This document shows, one piece after another, positions 35,227 to 43,304 of a stretch of 64,000 nucleotides of DNA (the stretch's first letter is position 1; every line of letters starts with the position of its first letter). Position numbers and translations under genes: made by a program. Under the pieces are notes generated by a model. It had not been told where the DNA came from, did not search any database, and saw nothing but the letters and a program-made list of their open reading frames with translations. The stretch covers positions 1 through 64,000 of the forward strand of contig JAAYDJ010000025.1 of the NCBI GenBank assembly GCA_012729335.1, given 5' to 3'. The DNA is from Bacteroidales bacterium (GTDB lineage Bacteria > Bacteroidota > Bacteroidia > Bacteroidales > Prolixibacteraceae).

Positions 35227-37136
35227 TTGCCAGACTTGAATTTTCTGACCGCTTCGAGATTGACGGGGTTGACAATGCTCTTGGCTTCCGGCTTATAGAG
35301 ATAATCTAATTCTTTGGCAAAGTACTTTGTGATTTTTCCCCTGACCATTTTCATGGTAGAGTTGATCAGTCCGTTTTGTTCAGTGAAAGGCTCGGGGAGA
35401 AGGGCAATGGAGGTGGGGAGCCATCTCTCGGGGAACATCCCTTCGAAGCGGCCTCCTTTCTTGTAGGCGTCAACCTCCTCCTGAACCAGTTTCAAGACGG
35501 CCTCATCCGCCCCAGGGTCTTGCTCGCTGATTCCTCTTTTTTCCAGTTCATGCCTGATGGCGTTCATATGAGGTACCACCATGGCCACCGTATAAGGATT
35601 CTGGTTGTTGTACAGCATGACCTGGTCAAGGAAGGGGGATTGGTTGACCATGGCCTCCTCGATGCCTTCGGGACTGAATTTCTCCCCGTCGTTGCTGATC
35701 AGCAGGCTTTTAAAGCGCCCCAGGACATGCAGGAATCCGTCGGCGTCCATAAATCCCATATCCCCGGTATGGAGCCATCCGTCGATGATGGTCTCCTCGG
35801 TGGCCTTGGGATTTTTCCAGTAGCCCACCATCACATTATCCCCTTTGATGGTGATTTCCCCCTTCTCTCCCAGAGGAAGTTCCTTTCCCTTGTCGTCCAC
35901 GATTTTAAGTTCCATGTATTTGACCAGTTTCCCTGAGGAACCGAATTTAATGGCATCGAGGGAGTTGCTTGAAATGACCGGCGAGGACTCAGACAGGCCG
36001 TATCCCTGGCACATGGGAATGCCTATGGCGTAGAAAAACCGCTGCAGTTCCGTGTCGAGCAGAGCGCCTCCACCTATGAAGAATTTCATTTCTCCTCCGA
36101 AATTCTCCCTGATCTTGCTGAAAAGGATCTTATCAAAGAGCAGAAGCAGCGGTTTGAGAAGGGCCCTGGTTCCCTTTCCCTTGTCCCAGCCTATCCCGTT
36201 GTAACTATAGGCCACTTTTAAGGCGAATCTGAAGAGCCCTTCCGTGATCTTTCCCTTTTTGGCGATACCCGATTCGATGTTCTTTCTGAAGTTTTTGGCC
36301 AGCGCAGGCACACTCATCATGATGTGGGGTTTGACCTCCATGATGTTCTTGGGGACATTCCTCAGGGCTTCCATGGGAGAGCGGCCCGGGTCGACGGAGG
36401 CAACCGCGGCACCATTGTACATGAAACAATACATGCAGGCGGTGTGGGCAAAGGAGTGGTCCCAGGGCAGGAGGGTCAGCGTCCGGTAATTCGGGTCAAT
36501 GGTCATCAGGGTATTGGCCTGGATGGTGTTGGCCGCATAATTGAGCTGTGAGAGCATGATCCCCTTGGGATCAGCGGTGGTTCCGGAGGTGTAGCTGATG
36601 TTGGCGATATCTCCCGGCTCAATGCGCTTCCATATCTTTTCAAGCTTCCCGGGATCGCTTTTCAGCAGTTCGTCTCCCAGGGCCTTCACCGCCTCAAAAG
36701 TGAGATCATCAGGACCGGGATTCTCCTTTCCGTCGAGGTAGATCACCTTCTCCAGCAAAGGCAGCGACGCCCTGATCTCTTCGGCTTTGTGCGCCTGGTT
36801 GCGCGAAACGATCAGTAACCGCGCCTCAGAATGGTTCATCCTGAATATCAGTTCCGGGGGGGCGTCCAGTTTGGTCGACAACGGCACATTGATCCCTCCG
36901 GCATAGAGAATTCCCAACTCGGAAATGGCCCAGTCGGGCCGCCCCTCTGAAATCAGACCTACCCGGTCTCCCTTGCCGAGCCCCAATTGAATCAACCCGG
37001 CCGCAAACCGCAATACCTGTTCACGCGTCTCCCCGTAGGTGATGCCCTCATATTTGCCGTTTTTCTTCTCCATCAGGTAAATGTTCCCGGCATACTTCTC
37101 TACGCTCGTCTCAAAAAGTTCAATGATCGTCTTCAT
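35223..37136 (-). CDS. Long-chain acyl-CoA synthetase (AMP-binding)
   Basis: This 637-residue enzyme is an ANL-superfamily ligase. It shows the AMP-binding signature SYTSGTTADPKG (about residues 181-192), the GYGLSESSPV motif near 382, the hinge GWLHTGDMGFMDADGFLHVLGRFKSLL near 456, and a C-terminal catalytic lysine region (KMVRGKITKYF). It activates fatty acids to acyl-CoA through an acyl-adenylate and is probably membrane-associated. It is the first gene of the minus-strand operon with the sugar kinase and galU. The link between fatty-acid activation and sugar-nucleotide making is unexplained; one thought is lipid or glycolipid synthesis. Confidence 0.9.
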   Translation of the reverse strand: MKTIIELFETSVEKYAGNIYLMEKKNGKYEGITYGETREQVLRFAAGLIQLGLGKGDRVGLISEGRPDWAISELGILYAGGINVPLSTKLDAPPELIFRMNHSEARLLIVSRNQAHKAEEIRASLPLLEKVIYLDGKENPGPDDLTFEAVKALGDELLKSDPGKLEKIWKRIEPGDIANISYTSGTTADPKGIMLSQLNYAANTIQANTLMTIDPNYRTLTLLPWDHSFAHTACMYCFMYNGAAVASVDPGRSPMEALRNVPKNIMEVKPHIMMSVPALAKNFRKNIESGIAKKGKITEGLFRFALKVAYSYNGIGWDKGKGTRALLKPLLLLFDKILFSKIRENFGGEMKFFIGGGALLDTELQRFFYAIGIPMCQGYGLSESSPVISSNSLDAIKFGSSGKLVKYMELKIVDDKGKELPLGEKGEITIKGDNVMVGYWKNPKATEETIIDGWLHTGDMGFMDADGFLHVLGRFKSLLISNDGEKFSPEGIEEAMVNQSPFLDQVMLYNNQNPYTVAMVVPHMNAIRHELEKRGISEQDPGADEAVLKLVQEEVDAYKKGGRFEGMFPERWLPTSIALLPEPFTEQNGLINSTMKMVRGKITKYFAKELDYLYKPEAKSIVNPVNLEAVRKFKSGK

Positions 37137-37250
37137 ATCAAACGCTTAAATTGTTCATCAATTCCAAAGCTCTCACCTTTCCCGGTGATGACCTGCCTGC
37201 CCGGTATAAATAGCTCCCTGCAAGGGAACACCATCGCTGCCGTCTGGTCA

Positions 37251-37288
37251 TTTCAGGTCATCAGGATAGCTTTTATCCCTGCCTGAAA
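37251..37288. promoter_or_regulatory. Nested inverted repeat in the divergent gap
   Basis: TTTCAGG (37251-37257) and CCTGAAA (37282-37288) enclose GGATA/TATCC (37264-37268 and 37274-37278). The site lies between the acyl-CoA ligase operon and the divergent GntR gene, so it could be an operator or a leader hairpin. Function is inferred from position only. Confidence 0.4.
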
Positions 37289-37307
37289 AGCGCTACCCTA
37301 AAAAAAT

Positions 37308-37326
37308 AACCACGCAGGGGGTGGTT
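37308..37326. promoter_or_regulatory. Inverted repeat AACCAC-GTGGTT before the GntR gene
   Basis: AACCAC at 37308-37313 and GTGGTT at 37321-37326 form a two-fold symmetric site with a seven-base spacer, 66 bases upstream of the GntR start. This is the form expected for a GntR-type operator and would allow autoregulation. Not tested. Confidence 0.35.
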
Positions 37327-37391
37327 GATTCCTCAAATGTAATTATTTTTAGAGAAAAAAGAACTTCCAACCAACCGGCAAGACCATACTG

Positions 37392-38396
37392 ATGACCAGA
37401 AGCATAATCCATTTCGATCCTGATTCACGGGTTCCCAAATACAGACAGATTGTTCTGTCTATTAAAAGGGCGATTGAACGTAAGAGCATCAGGATTGGGG
37501 AGCGGATTCCGTCGATCAACCAGGTATGCACCTCATGCAGCCTGAGTCGTGATACCGTGATGATGGCTTATAATGAACTGAAGTCACTGGGGATTATCTC
37601 CAGCAGGCAGGGCAAAGGCTATTATGTGGAGAGCACTGATCTTAAACTGGAAGAAAAGGTGTTCCTGCTGTTTGACGAACTGAACAACTTCAAGGAAGAT
37701 CTTTACAACTCCTTTGTGGAGTCTCTTGACTCAGCTGCCACTGTCGATGTATTTTTTCATCATTTCAATTACCAGGTCTTCAAAAACCAGATCCTTGAGG
37801 CGGCCGGCAAGTATACCTCCTATGTGATCATGCCGGCCTCCTTTGATAATATCGGTCATCTCCTGCAGAAGTTACCCGGTGACAGGGTCTACATTCTGGA
37901 CCGCCTCAAGCCGGAATTAAGCGGCTATCCCTGTATATATCAGGATTTTGAATCAGACGTATATGAAAGTCTGGTGGCTGCCAACAGCCATCTCTCCCGG
38001 TATCGGCGCCTCATATTTATCCATCCGGGGGGAAAAGAACCGCAGGAGCGGGTAGTGGGATTCCGCCGTTTTTGTCAGGATCACCAGGTGGAAAACAAAG
38101 TGGTGCGTTCCCTCAGTGAGGTGAATCCCTCTCTGTATGACGTGTTTCTCGTTCCTTCCGACCGCACCCTGGTGGAACTGGTGAAGCTGGCCTGGGAATA
38201 TGAGTTTGAAATTGGCCGCAAATTTGGCATCATCTCCTTTAACGACAGCATGCTTAAGGAGGTGGTGGCAGGGGGGATTACGACCATCTCCACTGATTTC
38301 CACCGTATGGGTGAACTGCTTTCCTCTATGATCACCGAAAGGAAACCCCTGCAGCTCAAGAACCGTTCCTCCCTGATCCTCAGAAATTCTTTATAA
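37392..38396 (+). CDS. GntR-family regulator with LacI-like sensor domain
   Basis: The 334-residue protein has an N-terminal GntR winged helix (about residues 10-78: VPKYRQIVLSIKRAI, ERIPSINQVCTSCSLSRDTV, SRQGKGYYV) joined to a periplasmic-binding-protein-like sensor domain (about 85-320; GIISFNDSMLKEVVAGGITTIS near the end resembles LacI-family proteins). This domain order is common in Bacteroidota sugar regulators, such as the fucose regulator of Bacteroides, so the ligand is probably a sugar or sugar phosphate. It is divergent from the acyl-CoA ligase/glucuronokinase/galU operon, which makes that operon a reasonable target. Inverted repeats occur in the shared gap. Confidence 0.85.
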   Translation: MTRSIIHFDPDSRVPKYRQIVLSIKRAIERKSIRIGERIPSINQVCTSCSLSRDTVMMAYNELKSLGIISSRQGKGYYVESTDLKLEEKVFLLFDELNNFKEDLYNSFVESLDSAATVDVFFHHFNYQVFKNQILEAAGKYTSYVIMPASFDNIGHLLQKLPGDRVYILDRLKPELSGYPCIYQDFESDVYESLVAANSHLSRYRRLIFIHPGGKEPQERVVGFRRFCQDHQVENKVVRSLSEVNPSLYDVFLVPSDRTLVELVKLAWEYEFEIGRKFGIISFNDSMLKEVVAGGITTISTDFHRMGELLSSMITERKPLQLKNRSSLILRNSL

Positions 38397-38415
38397 TCTT
38401 TCTAATAACCGGTAC

Positions 38416-39333
38416 ATGTACGATATCATCGGAGACGTCCACGGGCATGCGACCCTGCTGAAAAACCTCCTGTTGAGTATGGGATACGTGAAGTCCCGGT
38501 CAGGTTATTTCCATCCTGAGCGTAAGGCCGTTTTTGTGGGCGATTTTGTGAACCGGGGGCCTGAAATCAGGCAGAGCGTCGAGTTGATCAGAAAAATGAC
38601 CGAAGGGGGGCATGCGCTGGCGGTTTTGGGAAACCACGAAATCAACGCCCTCCTGTATCACCTCAAACGGGAAAAGAAAGCCTCGCTGCTCGATAAAATG
38701 GGAAAAAGATACCAGTCCGTGGAAGAAACCATCCTTCAATTCAAAAATTTCCAGGAGGAGTGGAAATCACACCGGAAATGGCTGCGGACGCTTCCTCTAT
38801 TCCTTGAATTGGATGGTTTGCGGGTGGTCCATGCCTGCTGGACCACCCGCAATATCCAGGTGCTGAAAGAGGAACTTGCCCCCGGGAAACTGCCCAAGGA
38901 AGTTCTGCGTGATCTGGTACTCGAACCGCGGAGTTCCCTTTCCCAAGCCATCTTGCAGACTTCCCGCGGAATCCACCTGATTATGCCTGCCGACCTGCGC
39001 CTCTATGACAACCACCGCCGCCACCACCACCTTTTCCGCGTTCGCTGGTGGAAGGAGCCTCATGGCCTGACCTTTCAGCAACTCTCCTTCGAAAGCAAAT
39101 TCAGGCTTCCCGATTATACCATTCCCGGGGAGCTTCTCCCTGAAACGGAACCCTATGCCCCCGATGCTCCGCCGGTATTCTTTGGCCATTACTGCCGTGG
39201 CAACGGCCCCTTTATTATCAGAAAAAACATCTGCTGTGTCGATGCCTGTGTCACTGGCAAGAAACGGCTGGCAGCCTATCGCTGGGACGGAGAACGCCAC
39301 CTGGATCCCGAAAAACTGGTGTTCGTCAAGTAA
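38416..39333 (+). CDS. Calcineurin-like phosphatase (PrpE/ApaH-like)
   Basis: This 305-residue cytoplasmic protein carries the metallophosphatase motifs GDVHGH (residues 6-11), GDFVNRGPE near 47 (the usual GDxxDRG with Asn in place of the second Asp), GNHEINAL near 76, a histidine in RVVHACW near 139 and FGHYCRG near 257. The pattern is close to PrpE, bis(5'-nucleosyl)-tetraphosphatase and protein serine/threonine phosphatases; which one cannot be decided. It starts 19 bases after the GntR stop and is probably co-transcribed with it. The Asn variant in the second motif is worth noting. Confidence 0.82.
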   Translation: MYDIIGDVHGHATLLKNLLLSMGYVKSRSGYFHPERKAVFVGDFVNRGPEIRQSVELIRKMTEGGHALAVLGNHEINALLYHLKREKKASLLDKMGKRYQSVEETILQFKNFQEEWKSHRKWLRTLPLFLELDGLRVVHACWTTRNIQVLKEELAPGKLPKEVLRDLVLEPRSSLSQAILQTSRGIHLIMPADLRLYDNHRRHHHLFRVRWWKEPHGLTFQQLSFESKFRLPDYTIPGELLPETEPYAPDAPPVFFGHYCRGNGPFIIRKNICCVDACVTGKKRLAAYRWDGERHLDPEKLVFVK

Positions 39334-39547
39334 GGCACTGCCTCTCCCCGGGTTCTCAGGAACCGCGTCAATTCTGCCCGCGTGGCAGCCGATACCCTGC
39401 GCTCCCGGTCCCGGGCTGAACCCACCCCCCGGAATCTTTTCGGTCAGTCAGGGCCATGTTCACCCCGGGAGTGGACCGTCAGCTCCAGGCCTTGTGCGCC
39501 GTTCGGATGCATTTTTCATGAGGAGCCTGATTTTTTTCGGCAGGCTA

Positions 39548-39577
39548 TTGCAGCCAATAAAAAAAGATCTATATTTG
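39548..39577 (+). promoter_or_regulatory. Promoter of the tRNA-Asp gene
   Basis: TTG at 39548-39550, a 19-base spacer and TATATTTG at 39570-39577 match the Bacteroidota consensus. It is 53 bases ahead of the tRNA. The rest of the 297-base gap from 39334 holds no gene I can see. Confidence 0.7.
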
Positions 39578-39630
39578 CACCACTTTTGAAAGCAAAAACA
39601 AAGGCCTGAGAAAGGAAACTTGAAAATTCT

Positions 39631-39704
39631 GGTGCGGTAGTTCAGTTGGTTAGAATATCGGCCTGTCACGCCGAGGGTCGCGGGTTCGAGTCCCGTCCGC
39701 ACCG
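39631..39704 (+). tRNA. tRNA-Asp (anticodon GTC)
   Basis: The cloverleaf is complete: acceptor GGTGCGG/CCGCACC, D arm with TTCAGTTGG, anticodon loop CTGTCAC giving GTC, and T arm GGGTTCGAGTCCC. The discriminator is G, as expected for tRNA-Asp. No CCA is encoded. It has its own promoter and terminator. Confidence 0.95.
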
Positions 39705-39706
39705 CA

Positions 39707-39733
39707 GGGGAGCTGAAAAGCTCCCTTTTTTTT
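39707..39733 (+). terminator. Rho-independent terminator after tRNA-Asp
   Basis: GGGAGCT (39708-39714) and AGCTCCC (39719-39725) form a stem with a GAAA tetraloop, followed by eight T residues. It ends the single-gene tRNA transcript. Confidence 0.9.
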
Positions 39734-39792
39734 ATTCCTCTTTTTCCCCTCCCCTTATATATCTTCCTGTGCGGAAGCGATCTCTGTTTCCG

Positions 39793-40326
39793 TCAAGGTT
39801 TGAAGAAAGAGAAGTGGACGCTGCCGTAATGGCGCATCTCCAGGAAGCCGGGCAACTCCTGAAACCTGTATTTTTTCGGGTGTTCAAGTATAAAGAGGCC
39901 TCCTGGTTTCGTCACCCCTGACTGCAGGATCTTTTCCGCGATGTGGTCAAATCCCGGCATATCATAGGGAGGATCGGCAAAGACCAAATCGTAGGTCTGG
40001 CTGGTTCTCATCATGAACCGGAAGGCGTCGTCATGGATCAGCCTGAGGTGGGTGATGTCCAATTCCCCGGTTACTTTCCTGATGAACCGGCAATGAACAA
40101 AATCCTTTTCCACAGCCGTCACCTGACGACACCCACGGCTGATCAACTCGAAGCTGATACTCCCCGTGCCTGAAAACAAATCCAAAGCATCGGTCTCCTC
40201 CCAGTGGATGCGGTTCTCCAGAATGTCAAAGAGGCTTTCCTTGCTGAAGTCGGTGGTGGGCCTTGACCGGAATTCCTTGCCCGGGTGGAATTGCCTCCCC
40301 TTGTATATCCCACCGACTATACGCAT
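39793..40326 (-). CDS. rsmD: 16S rRNA (guanine966-N2)-methyltransferase
   Basis: From the ATG at 40326 the protein has 177 residues, beginning MRIVGGIYKG, the usual RsmD start; a longer frame reaches 40356 but overlaps the upstream gene more. Motifs are the SAM-binding DLFSGTGSISFE (about residues 49-60) and the catalytic DPPYDMPG near 116. The enzyme methylates G966 of 16S rRNA in the small subunit. It overlaps the DUF3822 gene by ten bases and is translated with it. This pair is a usual neighbourhood in Bacteroidota. Confidence 0.9.
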   Translation of the reverse strand: MRIVGGIYKGRQFHPGKEFRSRPTTDFSKESLFDILENRIHWEETDALDLFSGTGSISFELISRGCRQVTAVEKDFVHCRFIRKVTGELDITHLRLIHDDAFRFMMRTSQTYDLVFADPPYDMPGFDHIAEKILQSGVTKPGGLFILEHPKKYRFQELPGFLEMRHYGSVHFSFFKP

Positions 40327-41147
40327 GGCTGCAAAGGCATGAGACCCGGTAACCACTGCAGGGGAATTTCCGGGGGAAATCCTCCCGCCTGCTCCGGGCA
40401 GGAAGTCCCGATAAGGGTGACCCGGGGAACATGCTTCTTTAAAAGCAGGAATGGGCTCTCCTCTTGGTGGAGCCCACCCGATAGTGTCACCGTCAGATCC
40501 CTGTTTCCGGGCATATTCAGAAATGAGAGGATATAGTAGAGCAGGTCATATTCCGTGCGGTATTCGAAAGTGTTGACCACATCGGGTTTTCCCTCCCTGA
40601 AGGAGATCAGGGTAAACCAGGAACGGTGGAGGTGAACGTAAAGTCCACCAGGGAGGAAGTGGCTGAAATTTCGCAACAGCAAGGCCATTTCATGGGTGAT
40701 AAGGCATCCCGGAAAGTGCTGTCTGAAAAACAGGGCCAGCTCTTCTGGGAACGGGAAGGCCAGTACGGCATCGAATTGATGCAGGGGGGTGATCACCGTT
40801 TCGGTGTCGGCCATGGAAGGCTGACTGGGCCCAAGCAATTGGGTGGCCACCTTGTCTGAAAAAAGCGGCTGGGGAATCAATGAAAACCGCGGATCAGCCA
40901 GGGCGACCGAGACACCACCAAAGGAAGGCGCAGAGTGTAATTCAGCGGGAAGATGCTCCTTAACGCTGCGGAGTAACTGCCCGTAACCGATATGTTCCCC
41001 GGGCACGGACTTCCACCAGAGGATATCCCCTGGCCCGGGCGTGCAGACCGAAAATAAAAATCCATCCAGGCTGACCTGGATGGATAATTCATATCGTGAG
41101 CACGCTGATAAGTCAAGTGTGGCCTTCCGGTATTCGAGCTCCCCCAT
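40317..41147 (-). CDS. DUF3822 family protein
   Basis: The 276-residue protein matches the DUF3822 family found next to rsmD in Bacteroidota. It resembles an actin/hexokinase-like ATPase fold in outline (FDAVLAFPFPEELALFF, GGLYVHLHRSWFTLISF, LTVTLSGG), similar to type IV pilus PilM-like proteins, but no function is established that I know of. It has no signal peptide. It ends inside rsmD and starts six bases after the end of the next upstream gene, so the three form one minus-strand unit. Confidence 0.78.
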   Translation of the reverse strand: MGELEYRKATLDLSACSRYELSIQVSLDGFLFSVCTPGPGDILWWKSVPGEHIGYGQLLRSVKEHLPAELHSAPSFGGVSVALADPRFSLIPQPLFSDKVATQLLGPSQPSMADTETVITPLHQFDAVLAFPFPEELALFFRQHFPGCLITHEMALLLRNFSHFLPGGLYVHLHRSWFTLISFREGKPDVVNTFEYRTEYDLLYYILSFLNMPGNRDLTVTLSGGLHQEESPFLLLKKHVPRVTLIGTSCPEQAGGFPPEIPLQWLPGLMPLQPCV

Positions 41148-41153
41148 AAAGAG

Positions 41154-41786
41154 TTATTCCCAGTTACCGGCGTTGTTGTTGGTTTCGGTCAGTGATCCCA
41201 CTTTTAATCCGGGATATTTGTTCTGAACGCGCCTCTGGTCGTTGAGGTTGATCCTGAGCTGCTCGTCCAGGCCTCTGAGAAGAATGTTGTTGTGGGCTTT
41301 TGCTTCAAATACGGGAACGTTGATCCCCGATCCGGTGGCAATCACCGTTGCTCCCAGCTGGAATTCCGCCACCGTGTCGGGAACAGGAATGTACTTGAGC
41401 TGGTCAATCTCATAATCATCGCCGAATACGGAGGTCAATACGCTCTCACGGATGGTGTCGCGTACAATCAACCCCAGCTGAAGCGCCTTTCTCTCGGTAA
41501 TCCCCTGCTCAAGCATGCTGTCGGTAATATTCCCGATCTTGCGGACCATCCTGATGGAGTCAAACTTCACGAAATGTAACAGGGTGTCCCAACTGCCTGT
41601 AAAACGGCCATGGACATCTTTGAAGGCCAGTTCGGCCTTGCGGATATCTTTCAGCCTTTCAATCGTGGCATTGTACCTGGCGGTCTGTTCTTTCTTAAAG
41701 TCAATGGGCCTTTGGATACTAGCATAAATCAAATAGGCTAGTCCAATGGCGACCAGAAAAAGCACGACTTGCAATACTGTCTTCAT
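41154..41786 (-). CDS. Conserved membrane-anchored protein of unknown function
   Basis: This 210-residue protein has one N-terminal membrane segment (TVLQVVLFLVAIGLAYLIYA, residues 3-22) and then a periplasmic or cytoplasmic soluble part with a helical, charged stretch (KKEQTARYNATIERLKDI) and an AELAFKDVHGRFTGSWDTL region that resembles pilin or T2SS pseudopilin-like proteins in Bacteroidota. The rest is mixed alpha/beta. I do not know its role. Being upstream of the DUF3822 protein, which has a PilM-like look, it may work with it in an envelope complex. A -7 element lies upstream at 41824-41831. Confidence 0.72.
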   Translation of the reverse strand: MKTVLQVVLFLVAIGLAYLIYASIQRPIDFKKEQTARYNATIERLKDIRKAELAFKDVHGRFTGSWDTLLHFVKFDSIRMVRKIGNITDSMLEQGITERKALQLGLIVRDTIRESVLTSVFGDDYEIDQLKYIPVPDTVAEFQLGATVIATGSGINVPVFEAKAHNNILLRGLDEQLRINLNDQRRVQNKYPGLKVGSLTETNNNAGNWE

Positions 41787-41823
41787 TTGTTATAATTTTT
41801 GTTGGTTTATTTCCGAATGCCTG

Positions 41824-41831
41824 CAAATTTA
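41824..41831 (-). promoter_or_regulatory. Candidate -7 element of the 41786 gene
   Basis: On the minus strand TAAATTTG fits TAnnTTTG, 38 bases before the start codon. The -33 TTG is not seen at the expected spacing, so it is only a partial promoter. Confidence 0.4.
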
Positions 41832-41879
41832 TAAAAAAAAATAATCTACCTTCCCCGGAGTAAACATTATTTACACCCC

Positions 41880-43304
41880 ATGCTTAAAAATCACGTCGCT
41901 GCTTTGCTCACTGATAATGCGGGATTTGATTTCACAGAAAGCCAGAAAAATATGGTGGAGAAGCTGGCTGACTTCATCGTTTCTCCACCTTCAGATACCC
42001 TCTTCATGCTCCGCGGTTTTGCCGGTACGGGTAAGACCACCATGATCAACCAGTTGACGAAAACCCTGGATCATCTCCGGATCAAATCGCTTCTGATGGC
42101 CCCGACGGGGCGGGCGGCTAAAGTTCTGGCGGGTTACACGGGAAAACCGGCTTTTACCATCCATAAGAGGATTTACCGTCAGAAGTCTGGCGCCGGGGGA
42201 TTCGGAGTTTTTCTCCTCGATAAAAACCTCAGCCGTCATACCTGGTTTATTGTGGATGAGGCTTCTATGATATCCGATGAGGCTTCCGAAAGCTCACAGT
42301 TCGGGTCAGGCAGGTTGCTGGAGGATCTTTTGGAGTATGTATACGGGGGGGAGGGATGTCGTCTGGTCCTGGCCGGGGATACCGCGCAGCTCCCTCCGGT
42401 GGGAAGTGCACTGAGTCCTGCCCTTGACGAGAGCTGGTTCGACCGCCAGGGCTTCCGCGTCATCTCCGGTGAACTCACCGACGTCGTCCGCCAGGAACGG
42501 GAGTCATTGGTTTTAGCCAATGCTACCCGGCTCCGTCAACGCATCTTTTCCACGACAGATACCGGCTTCTTCAGGATAAATCTCTCCGCAGGAGCCGACC
42601 TGGAAAGAATTTCCGGGGGCGATTTGCTTGATAAACTGTCGGGTTGTTATGATAAATACGGAACCGGGGAAACCATGGTGCTGACCCGGTCCAATAAAAG
42701 GGCCAACCTCTACAACAAGGGGATCCGCCACTCCATCCTTTATCGCGATTCGGTGATTTCCCGGGGCGACCTGTTGATGGTGGTCAAGAACAATTATTTC
42801 TGGATCAAGGAGGAGCAGGGGGCTGATTTCATCGCCAACGGAGAAATAGGGGAGATCACCCATATCTACGGTTATGAGGAGCTCTACGGATTTAAATTTG
42901 CCGACATCGCCCTGCGTCTGGGCGACCACGGCGACCAGGAACTCGATTGTAAGATCCTGTTGGATACCCTGGAGGTGGAAGCCGCCTCTCTGACCCGCGA
43001 TGACCTGGTCCGGCTCTATAACGCCATTGCGGAAGATTATCCCGAGATCCGCAACAAGCAGGAAAGATGGAAAAAAATCAGGGCCAATCCCTGGTTCAAT
43101 GCACTGCAGGTGAAATTCGCCTATGCGGTGACCTGCCACAAAGCCCAGGGCGGACAGTGGAAGGCGGTTTTCGTGGATACAGGATATCTCTCCGAAGAGC
43201 AGCATGACCGGGAATTCCTGCGATGGCTGTATACCGCCTTCACCCGCCCAACGGAAAAACTATTTCTGGTCAATTTTGACAAGCGTTTCTTCGGGGAAGG
43301 GTAG
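41880..43304 (+). CDS. RecD-like superfamily 1 DNA helicase
   Basis: The 474-residue protein is an AAA-type SF1B helicase. It has Walker A RGFAGTGKTT (about residues 45-54), Walker B FIVDEASMI near 122, motif III LAGDTAQLPPVG near 160 and the C-terminal UvrD_C_2 motif VTCHKAQGGQWKAVFVD near 418 with a final YTAFTRPTEKLFLV. It is shorter than RecD2 or TraA and lacks their N-terminal domains, resembling the stand-alone ATP-dependent RecD-like helicases of Bacteroidota. It should unwind DNA in repair or recombination. It overlaps the convergent RNase Z gene by 35 bases at the 3' end. Confidence 0.88.
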   Translation: MLKNHVAALLTDNAGFDFTESQKNMVEKLADFIVSPPSDTLFMLRGFAGTGKTTMINQLTKTLDHLRIKSLLMAPTGRAAKVLAGYTGKPAFTIHKRIYRQKSGAGGFGVFLLDKNLSRHTWFIVDEASMISDEASESSQFGSGRLLEDLLEYVYGGEGCRLVLAGDTAQLPPVGSALSPALDESWFDRQGFRVISGELTDVVRQERESLVLANATRLRQRIFSTTDTGFFRINLSAGADLERISGGDLLDKLSGCYDKYGTGETMVLTRSNKRANLYNKGIRHSILYRDSVISRGDLLMVVKNNYFWIKEEQGADFIANGEIGEITHIYGYEELYGFKFADIALRLGDHGDQELDCKILLDTLEVEAASLTRDDLVRLYNAIAEDYPEIRNKQERWKKIRANPWFNALQVKFAYAVTCHKAQGGQWKAVFVDTGYLSEEQHDREFLRWLYTAFTRPTEKLFLVNFDKRFFGEG

